A stretch of 23,607 bases of DNA from an uncultured Eggerthellaceae bacterium (GTDB lineage: Bacteria > Actinomycetota > Coriobacteriia > Coriobacteriales > Eggerthellaceae): NCBI GenBank assembly GCA_910589135.1, contig CAJUSL010000004.1, positions 8,276 to 31,882 on the forward strand, written 5' to 3'. The stretch's first letter is position 1, and each line of letters starts with the position of its first letter. Made by a program: the position numbers and the translations under genes. Of the stretch, positions 14,456 through 21,501 are shown piece by piece. Below the pieces are notes generated by a model. It was not told the DNA's origin. It searched no databases and worked only from the letters and a program-made list of their open reading frames with translations.

Positions 14456-15820
14456 CTAGTTCTTCAGCGAGTTGAGGGGTGCAGGCATGCGGCCGCCGCG
14501 ATGGGCGAAGACGTTACCGGCATGCTGGTTGACAGGCATGACCGGGGCGCTGCCCAAAAGGCCGCCGAAGTCCAGCACGTCGCCCACTTTCTTGCCGATG
14601 GCGGGAATCAGGCGCACCGCGGTGGTCTTGTTGTTGATCATGCCGATGGCAGCCTCGTCGGCGATGATGCCGAAAATCGTCTCGACCGTCGTGTCGCCGG
14701 GAATGGCGATCATGTCGAGCCCGACGGAGCACACGCACGTCATGGCCTCCAGCTTCGAAACGGAAAGCGCACCGTCCTGCGCCGCGCGGATCATCCCGGC
14801 GTCCTCGGAAACGGGAATGAATGCGCCCGACAGGCCGCCGACGGACGACGACGCCATGACGCCGCCCTTCTTGACGGCGTCGTTGAGCATCGCGAGCGCC
14901 GCCGTGGTGCCCGGGCCGCCGCACTCGCCGATGCCGATCGCCTCGAGGATCTCCGCGACCGAGTCGCCCTGGGCCGGCGTGGGCGCCAGAGACAGGTCGA
15001 GGATGCCCTTGCTGTAGCCGAGCCGCTTCGACGCCTCGCGCGCCATCAGCTCGCCCGCGCGCGTGATCTTGAAGGCCGTGGCCTTGATGGCCTCGGCAAC
15101 GGTGGTGATGTCGGCGTCCTTCGGCAGGTCGGCCAACACGGCCCGCACCACGCCCGGCCCGCTGACGCCGACGTTGATCACCTCGTCGGCCTCGCCGGAG
15201 CCGTGGAAGGCGCCCGCCATGAACGGGTTGTCCTCTACCGCGTTGCAGAAGACCACCAGCTTGCCGGCGCCGATGCACTGGGAGTCGGCCGTGGCCTTCG
15301 CCGTGTCGACGATGGTCTCGGCCATCTTGAAGGCAGCGTCCATGTTGATGCCGGCCCGCGTGGAGCCGATGTTGACCGACGAGCACACGCACGACGTGGC
15401 GGCCAGCGCTTCGGGGATGCTGGCGATGAGGTTGTCGTCGGAGCGGGACGCGCCCTTGTGCACGAGCGCCGAGAAACCGCCGACGAAGTCGACGCCCACC
15501 TCGGCGGCCGCGCGGTCCATGGCCTTCGCCACCGGCGAATAGTCCGCGCCCGTGCAGGCGGCGCACACCTCGGCGATGGGCGTCACCGACAGGCGCTTGT
15601 TCACGATGGGGATGCCGTACTCGCGCTCGAGCTGCTCCGCGGTGGGAACGAGCCGCTCCCCCGCGCTGGTCAGGCGCTCGTAGACCTTGTCCGCCACGCG
15701 CTGCACGTCGGAATCGACGCAGCCGCGCAGGCTGAGGCTCAACGTGATGGTGCGGATGTCCAGGTTCTGCTGCGACACCATCGCAAGTGTCTCGGTGATT
15801 TCGGCAGGCGTAAGTTGCAT
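14456..15820 (-). CDS. UPF0210/PFL family protein (DUF711)
   Basis: A 454-residue protein matching the UPF0210 (DUF711) family along its full length, including the glycine-rich IGIGECGGPGTTAALAML and SVGGLSGAFIPVSEDAGM segments and several conserved Cys motifs (VCAACTG, CVCSSVNIGS, CVCSVGLDM). It is cytosolic; the biochemical function is not established. In many genomes the gene sits beside a small ACT-domain (UPF0237) gene, but none is visible here. The ATG at 15820 follows AGGAG at six bases. A TATAAT hexamer 35-40 bp upstream, overlapping the end of the intergenic gap after the symporter, suggests its own promoter although it is collinear with the preceding symporter gene. Confidence 0.92.
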   Translation of the reverse strand: MQLTPAEITETLAMVSQQNLDIRTITLSLSLRGCVDSDVQRVADKVYERLTSAGERLVPTAEQLEREYGIPIVNKRLSVTPIAEVCAACTGADYSPVAKAMDRAAAEVGVDFVGGFSALVHKGASRSDDNLIASIPEALAATSCVCSSVNIGSTRAGINMDAAFKMAETIVDTAKATADSQCIGAGKLVVFCNAVEDNPFMAGAFHGSGEADEVINVGVSGPGVVRAVLADLPKDADITTVAEAIKATAFKITRAGELMAREASKRLGYSKGILDLSLAPTPAQGDSVAEILEAIGIGECGGPGTTAALAMLNDAVKKGGVMASSSVGGLSGAFIPVSEDAGMIRAAQDGALSVSKLEAMTCVCSVGLDMIAIPGDTTVETIFGIIADEAAIGMINNKTTAVRLIPAIGKKVGDVLDFGGLLGSAPVMPVNQHAGNVFAHRGGRMPAPLNSLKN

Positions 15821-15854
15821 CGAGGCTCCTGTGCTAGGGGTTGTTCACGCAAAC

Positions 15855-15860
15855 ATTATA
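15855..15860 (-). promoter_or_regulatory. -10 element of the UPF0210 gene
   Basis: A perfect TATAAT on the minus strand in the 57-bp gap after the symporter stop would give a leader of about 28 nt with the AGGAG site. No -35 consensus is visible. Confidence 0.5.
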
Positions 15861-15877
15861 GGCGACGACCGACGCCG

Positions 15878-17266
15878 CTAGCCCACCCAGCTTTGCACCA
15901 GCGGCACCCAGCCGGACAGCAGGATTGCCACGATCAGGATGGGCACGCCGATGCGCATCCACAGATACAGCCACTTGGGGAACCTCATTCCCTCCCCGGC
16001 GTTCGCCTCGGCAAGGAAGTTCTTCCAGCCCCAGCCGCGCTTGGTGGTGCAGAACAGCACGAACACCAGCGACCCCAGCGGCATGAAGTTGTTCGACACC
16101 AGGAAGTCCTCGATGGCCTGGATGTTGCCGATGCCGGGAATCTCGAAGCCGGCCCACACGTTGAAGCCAAGCGCGCACGGCATCGACAGCAAGGGGATCA
16201 GCACCACGTTGATGGCGACCGCCTTCTTGCGCGGCATGCCCCACTGGTCCATCCAGAAGCTGAGGATGCCTTCGAACACGGCGATCACCGTGGAGATGGC
16301 AGCGAAGCCCATCAGCAGGAAGAACAACGTGGCGAACAGCGAGCCGAACGGCATCTGCGCGAACACCGCGGGCAGCGTCACGAACACGAGCCCGGGGCCC
16401 GAATCGGGCGACACGCCGAACGCGAAGCACGCCGGGAAGATGATCAGGCCGGTCGCGATGGCGACGAACGTGTCCAACCCGGCGATGCGCACCGCCTCGC
16501 CGGCCAGCGAGCGCTGCTTGCCGATGTAGCTTCCGAAGATCTCCATCGAGCCGATGCCGATGGACAGCGTGAAGAACGCCTGGCCGAGCGCCGCGAACAC
16601 CGCCTCAGAGAAGCGCGCCGGGTCGCCGAACAGCTTCCCGAAGTCGGGCATCAGGTAGAACGCGATGCCCTCGCCGGCGCCGTCGAGCGTGACGGCGCGC
16701 ACCACCAGCACCACGATGAGCGCCAGCAGCCCCACCATCAGCACCTTCGTGATGCGCTCGACGCCCTTCTGCAGGCCGAGCGAGCACACGAGAAGCGACA
16801 GCACGCAGGCGACGATCATCCACGCGATCATGTCCACCGGATCGGCCAGCATCGCGCCGAAGGCCGCCTCCATCGATGCCGAGGTGGCGCCCGACAGGTC
16901 GGCGATCGCCATCTTGGGGATATAGGACAGCATCCAGCCGGCCACCGTGGTGTAGAACATCATGAGCATGTAGAGCCCCGCAAAGCCCAGCCACTTGAAC
17001 GCGTGCCATTTGGAACCCTTCGGCTCGAGCACGTTGAACGCGCGGGCGATGGACTTCTGGCTGGCGCGTCCGACGGCGAACTCCATGATCATGACAGGAA
17101 TCCCCAAGGCCGCGAGGAACACGAGGTAGAGCACGACGAACGCCGCGCCGCCGTACTCGCCCACGATGTAGGGGAAGCGCCATACGTTGCCGAGGCCGAC
17201 GGCGCATCCCGCGCTGATCAGAATGAATCCCAGCCTTGACTTGAACTGCTCTCGATTTGCCGCCAT
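15878..17266 (-). CDS. Neurotransmitter:sodium symporter (NSS/SNF) family transporter
   Basis: A 462-residue integral membrane protein of the LeuT/MhsT/TnaT group that imports an amino acid or related small molecule driven by sodium. The first helix carries the hallmark AGCAVGLGNVWRFPY (19-33), including the unwound segment that binds substrate and Na+; about eleven or twelve helices follow, in line with the short bacterial members. The ATG at 17266 has GAGGGG at six bases and begins one base after the stop of the C26 hydrolase gene, so the two are almost certainly co-transcribed. The partnership suggests uptake of an amino acid released from, or feeding into, a gamma-glutamyl or related amide, but the substrate cannot be read directly. 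Confidence 0.94.
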   Translation of the reverse strand: MAANREQFKSRLGFILISAGCAVGLGNVWRFPYIVGEYGGAAFVVLYLVFLAALGIPVMIMEFAVGRASQKSIARAFNVLEPKGSKWHAFKWLGFAGLYMLMMFYTTVAGWMLSYIPKMAIADLSGATSASMEAAFGAMLADPVDMIAWMIVACVLSLLVCSLGLQKGVERITKVLMVGLLALIVVLVVRAVTLDGAGEGIAFYLMPDFGKLFGDPARFSEAVFAALGQAFFTLSIGIGSMEIFGSYIGKQRSLAGEAVRIAGLDTFVAIATGLIIFPACFAFGVSPDSGPGLVFVTLPAVFAQMPFGSLFATLFFLLMGFAAISTVIAVFEGILSFWMDQWGMPRKKAVAINVVLIPLLSMPCALGFNVWAGFEIPGIGNIQAIEDFLVSNNFMPLGSLVFVLFCTTKRGWGWKNFLAEANAGEGMRFPKWLYLWMRIGVPILIVAILLSGWVPLVQSWVG

Positions 17267-17267
17267 G

Positions 17268-18236
17268 TCATCCCCTCTGTTCGTTTGTTGCTTTCGTAGA
17301 CCCTGCGAACCGGATGCTCGGGAAGCATCCGCCGCACTCTTCGCGCATGATGCTGAGGCACGATCGACAGCGCTGGTTGCGATGGCGCACGCGGTCGGCC
17401 TCCCCCACCAGGCGCGCCAGCAGCGGCGCCATCGAGCCGCCGTCGCCGGCGAAGAACTCGGGATGCCACTGCACGCCGGCGACGAAGGAAAGCCCGGGCG
17501 CCTCGACGGCCTCCACGACCCCGTCTTCGCCGAAGGCCGCCGCCACGAGGCCGGGAGCCACGTCGCGGATGCCCTGGTGGTGCATCGAGTTCACGTACAC
17601 GTCGCTTGCTCCCAACACCTCGTGCAGAAGCGTCCCGTCTTGGATGCGGACGTGGTGCGTGGGCTTGGAATAGTCCTCGGTCTGCCAATGGCCTTCGCAG
17701 CTGGCCTGCTCGCCGAGGTCCTGGTACAGCGTCCCGCCGAACGCGACGTTGATCATCTGCATGCCGCGGCAGATGCCGAGCACGGGGACGTCGTACTGCC
17801 GCGCGAAGCTGATGATGAGATACTCGACCTCCTCGCGGCCGGGCGCGACCTCCTCGGCCTTCCCGAACGTGACGGCCTCGCCGTAGCGCACCGGGTCGAT
17901 GTCCTGGCCGCCGGAGAGCAGGAAGCCGTCGATGTTGGGAAGCAGCGTCTCGTAGATGCTGACCTCGGCAGCGAAGGGAAGCACGATGGGAGCCCCTCCT
18001 GCCGCGATGACCGCCTTGACGTAGCGCTCGGGCAGCTCGAGCGAGGCGTCCTCGGGCTTGAACGTGGGCACGATGCCGATGATGGGCAACGTATGCTCGG
18101 CCCCGCGCGCGCCGTGCGCGCCCTCGGCCATGCGCCCGCATGCGTCGAGGGCGCCGGACGCAGGATCGCCGCATGCGGGACAGCCGGCGACCACGCCGGC
18201 GCGTTCCAGTTCTTCTCTGCTGATCTCTATGGCCAT
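17268..18236 (-). CDS. Class I glutamine amidotransferase-like hydrolase (peptidase C26, PuuD-type) with Cys-rich tails
   Basis: The 322-residue protein has a central C26 domain (about 50-280): FLLSGGQDIDP (105-115), nucleophile Cys156 in GICRGMQM, and the partners His258 and Glu260 in QWHPEF. Relatives such as PuuD hydrolyse gamma-glutamyl-GABA. Unusually, short Cys-bearing tails flank the domain: CPAC at 19-22 plus Cys33 at the N-terminus, and CRSC at 290-293 with CGGC at 301-304 at the C-terminus, the latter spaced like a small zinc-binding knuckle. The ATG at 18236 begins the frame; its ribosome site is only GAGG about 17 bases back, so the start is less certain. The symporter gene follows one base after the stop. 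Confidence 0.9.
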   Translation of the reverse strand: MAIEISREELERAGVVAGCPACGDPASGALDACGRMAEGAHGARGAEHTLPIIGIVPTFKPEDASLELPERYVKAVIAAGGAPIVLPFAAEVSIYETLLPNIDGFLLSGGQDIDPVRYGEAVTFGKAEEVAPGREEVEYLIISFARQYDVPVLGICRGMQMINVAFGGTLYQDLGEQASCEGHWQTEDYSKPTHHVRIQDGTLLHEVLGASDVYVNSMHHQGIRDVAPGLVAAAFGEDGVVEAVEAPGLSFVAGVQWHPEFFAGDGGSMAPLLARLVGEADRVRHRNQRCRSCLSIMREECGGCFPSIRFAGSTKATNEQRG

Positions 18237-18284
18237 CCGCCTGCTTGCCTCGATGTGACGGGTTGCGGTACTTGTGCACGCACT

Positions 18285-18290
18285 AGTGTA
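18285..18290 (-). promoter_or_regulatory. Possible -10 of the C26/symporter operon
   Basis: TACACT on the minus strand, the same hexamer proposed for metN, would give a leader of about 42 nt. It lies beside an 8-bp palindrome CACTAGTG (18281-18288). No -35 is recognisable. Confidence 0.3.
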
Positions 18291-18405
18291 TACGTCATGG
18301 ACGCGCATTGCTGCAGGCGTCGGCGACTTCGGCGGCATTATTACCCTGGAGGGCGGCCGGGCGTGCCGGCACATGCCGCCAGACGCGTCCTGGCAGCACG
18401 CTCCA

Positions 18406-18429
18406 ATGGCGCGTCCGATGGCGCGTCCG
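18406..18429. repeat. Two tandem 12-bp copies
   Basis: ATGGCGCGTCCG occurs twice in a row (18406-18417 and 18418-18429), just past the metQ terminator. No function is apparent. Confidence 0.6.
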
Positions 18430-18437
18430 CGCGCAAC

Positions 18438-18464
18438 AAAAAAGGGAGCGCACGGAGCGCTCCC
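18438..18464 (-). terminator. Intrinsic terminator of metNIQ
   Basis: GGGAGCGC / GCGCTCCC stem (18444-18451 with 18457-18464) with a 5-nt loop, followed on the minus strand by six T (18438-18443). It lies 40 bp after the metQ stop. Confidence 0.88.
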
Positions 18465-18503
18465 TTGCAGGCTCGAAGCCGCGGACGGCGAACGTGCGGC
18501 GTT

Positions 18504-19370
18504 CTAGAAGACGGTCACGACCGCGCCGTCGTAGGTCTGCGCGATGAAGTCCTTGACCGTGTCGGACTCGAGCGCCTCGACGAGCGCCTTGATCTTGGGC
18601 TCGTCCTCAGTGCCCTCCTTCACGACCAGCACGTTGGCATAGGCCTTCGCGGCGTCGCCCTCGGAAGACTCGGTGGCGATGGCGCTGGCGACGTCGAGGC
18701 CGGCCTCGAGGGCGTAGTTGCCGTTGATGGCGGCCAGGTCCACGTCGGGCAGCACGCGGGCGAGCTGGGCGGCCTCGACTTCCTGGATGTTCAGGTTCTT
18801 CGGGTTCTCGACGATGTCGACGACGGTGGCGGTGAGCCCGGCGTCGGGCGCCAGCTTGATCAGGCCCTCCTGCTCGAGCAGCAGCAACGCGCGCGCCTCG
18901 TTGGTGGTGTCGTTGGGCACCGCGATGGTGGCGCCGTCGGGCAGCTCGGCGATGGCAGCGGTCTTGCCCGCATACAGGCCGAACGGCTCGAAGTGGATGC
19001 TGGCGACGTCGGTCAGGTGCGTGCCGTTCTCCTCGTTGAAGTCGTTCAGGTAGGTGATGTGCTGGAAGTAGTTGGCATCGAGGTCGCCGTCTTCGAGCGC
19101 GGTGTTGGGCAGCACGTAGTCGTTGTACTCGACAACCTCGAGCGTGTAGCCCTCGTCGGCCAGCGTGTCCTTGACCTGCTCGAGAATCTCGGCGTGCGGA
19201 GTGACCGACGCGCCCACCTTGATGGTGGTGTCGGCGGCCGAATCGGCGGCGCTGCTGGAGCTCGCGCTCGAGCTCGACGCGCCGGATGCGCCGCAACCCG
19301 CGAGCGCGACAGCCGCCAGGGCGCCTGCGGCGGCGACGGCAACTACCTTCTTCCAAAAGCTCTTCTTCAT
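18504..19370 (-). CDS. metQ: MetQ/NlpA family methionine-binding lipoprotein
   Basis: A 288-residue substrate-binding lipoprotein of the methionine ABC importer. The N-terminus MKKSFWKK plus a hydrophobic stretch ends in the lipobox LAGC, making Cys26 the lipidated residue. A Ser/Ala-rich linker (about 28-47) follows, then the NlpA domain beginning IKVGASVTPHAEIL, with DANYFQHITYLNDF and the typical NDTTNEARALLLL segments. It would be anchored to the outside of the membrane and deliver methionine to MetI. The ATG at 19370 is preceded by AAGGAAG at about eight bases. It follows metI after a 159-bp gap with GC-rich stems that may adjust the ratio of binding protein to permease, and ends at a strong terminator. 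Confidence 0.95.
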   Translation of the reverse strand: MKKSFWKKVVAVAAAGALAAVALAGCGASGASSSSASSSSAADSAADTTIKVGASVTPHAEILEQVKDTLADEGYTLEVVEYNDYVLPNTALEDGDLDANYFQHITYLNDFNEENGTHLTDVASIHFEPFGLYAGKTAAIAELPDGATIAVPNDTTNEARALLLLEQEGLIKLAPDAGLTATVVDIVENPKNLNIQEVEAAQLARVLPDVDLAAINGNYALEAGLDVASAIATESSEGDAAKAYANVLVVKEGTEDEPKIKALVEALESDTVKDFIAQTYDGAVVTVF

Positions 19371-19529
19371 GGTTCGATCTTCCTTTCCTTGGTATGTCCA
19401 GCCGTATGGCTTATGACCGCGTTCGATGCGCGGGCCGCGACTGCGGCCGCATGCGTGGGTGTTTGGGAAGGCGCGCGCCGCATTGCGGACCGCCCGCGCG
19501 CAGGCCCTGAAGCAGGCACGGGCGTGCGC
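19371..19529. other. metI-metQ intercistronic region
   Basis: 159 bp, unusually long for this otherwise tightly packed operon. It contains several GC-rich self-complementary stretches near 19480-19530 but no U-tract and no clear promoter. A 3'-end stabilising or attenuating role, as in other binding-protein operons, is possible but unproved. Confidence 0.3.
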
Positions 19530-20189
19530 CTAGCGCATTCGCTTGTCCACCTTGCTCACCAGCTTCAGGCCGCCCTCCTGGAAAATCTGCACGATGATGA
19601 CCAGCAGGATGACGGTGACGAGCATGATGTCGGACTGGTAGCGGTAGTAGCCGTAGTTGATCGCGATGGCGCCCAGGCCGCCTCCGCCGACGAAGCCGGC
19701 CATGGCCGAGTACCCCAGGATGGTGGCCAGCGAAATGGTGGCGCCGACGAGCAGCGAGGGCTTGGCCTCGGGCAGGAACACCTTCGTGATGATCTGCCAC
19801 GCCGAAGAGCCCATGGCGCGCGACGCCTCGACGACGCCGGGGTCGATCTCCTTGAGCGAGGACTCCACCATGCGGGCGACGTAGGGCGCGGCAGCCACGA
19901 CCAGTGGCACGATGGTGGCGGTGGAGCCGATGGTGGTGCCCACGACGAAGCGCGTGAACGGCAGGATGAACACGAGCAGGATCAGAAACGGCACCGAACG
20001 CAGCACGTTCACGACGATGCCTACGACCAGATTGACTGCGCGGTTGCGGCGGATGCCGCCCTCGCCGGTGATGTAGAGCACGATGCCGATCGGCACGCCG
20101 ATGACGTAGGCGATCAGCGTGGAGACCAGCGTCATGTAAAGGGTCTCCCACGTGCCGCTGACGATGAGGTCGATCATTTGCTGCGACAT
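19530..20189 (-). CDS. metI: Methionine ABC transporter permease MetI
   Basis: A 219-residue permease with about five hydrophobic helices. The cytoplasmic EAA loop (VEASRAMGSSAWQIITKVFLPEA) contacts the MetN ATPase. Its length matches MetI of other bacteria. The ATG at 20189 overlaps the metN stop by one base (TGATG), with AAGGAGGG eight bases upstream, so translation is coupled to metN. With MetN and MetQ it forms the high-affinity D/L-methionine importer in the cytoplasmic membrane. The same frame stays open far upstream through the metN region, but only the part from 20189 resembles a permease. Confidence 0.95.
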   Translation of the reverse strand: MSQQMIDLIVSGTWETLYMTLVSTLIAYVIGVPIGIVLYITGEGGIRRNRAVNLVVGIVVNVLRSVPFLILLVFILPFTRFVVGTTIGSTATIVPLVVAAAPYVARMVESSLKEIDPGVVEASRAMGSSAWQIITKVFLPEAKPSLLVGATISLATILGYSAMAGFVGGGGLGAIAINYGYYRYQSDIMLVTVILLVIIVQIFQEGGLKLVSKVDKRMR

Positions 20190-21295
20190 CAGCGACCGCC
20201 CTCCTTCCGCACGTCTTCGGCAAGGTCGGTCAGGTTCTCCTCGAAGCCGGAGCGGGGCTCGGGCTGCGCGTCGCGCGAGGCGTCGGCGCCCTGCTGCGGC
20301 TCGCCCTGCTGCGCGCCTACTTCGTAATGGATGCCGCGGGCGTCGAGGTAGTCGGTGATGCGCTTCTGCTCGGCCGCGTCGGCGGGCAGCTCGATGAGCA
20401 TCTGGCCGAACGCCTTGCCGCCGATGTTCTCGGTGTTCGCGGACAGGATGTTGACCATGGTGTTGCACTTGACCGTCATGTCGGAGATGACGGGCGCGCC
20501 CGACTCGTCGCCGGTGAACGCGAGGCGCAGCGTGTTTTCCGCAATCTGCAGCCCGTCGCCGGACGACGGCTCGATGAGGCGCTTGGCGGTTTCCGACTGC
20601 GGGTTGAGGAACACGTCGTGGACGCTGCCCACTTCCTTGATCTCGCCGCCGCTCATCACGGCCACGCGGTTGCAGATCTGCTCGACGACGCGCATCTCGT
20701 GCGTGATGACCACGATGGTGACGCCCAGCTTCTCGTTGAGTTCCTTCAGCAGCGCCAGGATGGAACGCGTGGTGATGGGGTCGAGCGCGCTGGTGGCCTC
20801 GTCGCAGAGGATGATTTCGGGGTCGGAGGCAAGCGCGCGGGCGATGGCGACGCGCTGCTTCTGGCCGCCGGAAAGCTGCGAGGGATAGGCCTTCGCCTTG
20901 TCCTCCAAATCGACCAGCTTCAGCAGCTCGGCCACGCGCGCCTCGGCCTGGCTGCGCTTCACGCCCGCGATGTCCAGCGGGTAGCGCACGTTGGCCTCGA
21001 CGGTGCGCTGCGCCAGCAGGTTGAACTGCTGGAAGATCATGCCGATCTTCTTGCGCGCCCCGCGCAGCTGCTTGCGGTTGAGCTTCGTCAGGTCGACGCC
21101 GTTGATGACCACCTCGCCGGACGTGGGGCGCTCGAGCAGGTTGATGCAGCGCACCAGCGTCGACTTGCCGGCCCCGGAGAAGCCGATGATGCCGAAGACC
21201 TCGCCGTCGTCGATCGTCAGGTTGACGTCGCGCACGGCCGACACCTCGCCTTGGGAGGTCTTGAACGTCTTGTTCAGGTTTACCAGTTCGATCAA
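20189..21295 (-). CDS. metN: Methionine ABC transporter ATP-binding protein MetN
   Basis: With the TTG at 21295 the product is 368 residues and begins MIELVNLNKTF, the usual MetN start. It shows Walker A GFSGAGKST (38-46), signature LSGGQ (141-145) and Walker B with CDEATSALD. A C-terminal NIL domain (about 265-335) is the methionine-sensing module that inhibits transport at high internal methionine. About 40 polar residues rich in Gln, Glu and Pro follow, beyond the usual end near 340. An upstream ATG at 21331 would add 12 residues, but the predicted transcript starts at about 21326, after that codon, and neither start has a strong ribosome site. It is the first gene of metNIQ. Confidence 0.93.
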   Translation of the reverse strand: MIELVNLNKTFKTSQGEVSAVRDVNLTIDDGEVFGIIGFSGAGKSTLVRCINLLERPTSGEVVINGVDLTKLNRKQLRGARKKIGMIFQQFNLLAQRTVEANVRYPLDIAGVKRSQAEARVAELLKLVDLEDKAKAYPSQLSGGQKQRVAIARALASDPEIILCDEATSALDPITTRSILALLKELNEKLGVTIVVITHEMRVVEQICNRVAVMSGGEIKEVGSVHDVFLNPQSETAKRLIEPSSGDGLQIAENTLRLAFTGDESGAPVISDMTVKCNTMVNILSANTENIGGKAFGQMLIELPADAAEQKRITDYLDARGIHYEVGAQQGEPQQGADASRDAQPEPRSGFEENLTDLAEDVRKEGGR

Positions 21296-21332
21296 AGCAT
21301 GTTCCGTTCTGTTTTGAAGATAACAGCGCATA

Positions 21333-21360
21333 AGTGTAGGACAGATGCAGACAGCCGCAA
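21333..21360 (-). promoter_or_regulatory. Proposed metNIQ promoter
   Basis: TTGCGG (21355-21360), a 16-bp spacer and TACACT (21333-21338) on the minus strand give a predicted start near 21326 and a leader of about 30 nt to the TTG at 21295. The hexamers are weak, as expected for an activated promoter. Confidence 0.4.
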
Positions 21361-21381
21361 AATACCAATTCCCGATGAATT

Positions 21382-21402
21382 GTTATCTGCGAAAGCGATA
21401 AC
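21382..21402 (-). promoter_or_regulatory. LysR-type operator upstream of metNIQ
   Basis: GTTATC, nine bases (TGCGAAAGC), GATAAC. It fits the ATC-N9-GAT consensus and is centred about 66 bp before the predicted metN start, the standard recognition-site position for LysR activators. Another GATAAC half-site lies at 21319-21324. The same design, including the TGC beginning the spacer, recurs at 13773-13793. Confidence 0.55.
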
Positions 21403-21442
21403 TGCATGTCGGGGGGCGTTCGCTTTCGGCACGCCCCGACGC

Positions 21443-21466
21443 AAAAAGGGGCACGCGAAGTGCCCC
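21443..21466 (-). terminator. Intrinsic terminator of purH
   Basis: GGGGCAC / GTGCCCC stem (21448-21454 with 21460-21466), loop of five, followed on the minus strand by five T (21443-21447). It lies 35 bp after the purH stop. A second hairpin without a U-tract (GTCGGGG/CCCCGAC, 21408-21440) lies between it and the metN operator. Confidence 0.85.
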
Positions 21467-21501
21467 CTTTCCATCAATCTGCAGGTTTTTCGCGCGTGCG
21501 C

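Noticed and set aside
21296..21501. A SAM or T-box riboswitch before metN
   Set aside because: The region holds the purH terminator, a second hairpin, the LysR-type box and a promoter about 30 nt before the start; no T-box sequence or SAM aptamer core was recognised and the leader is too short.
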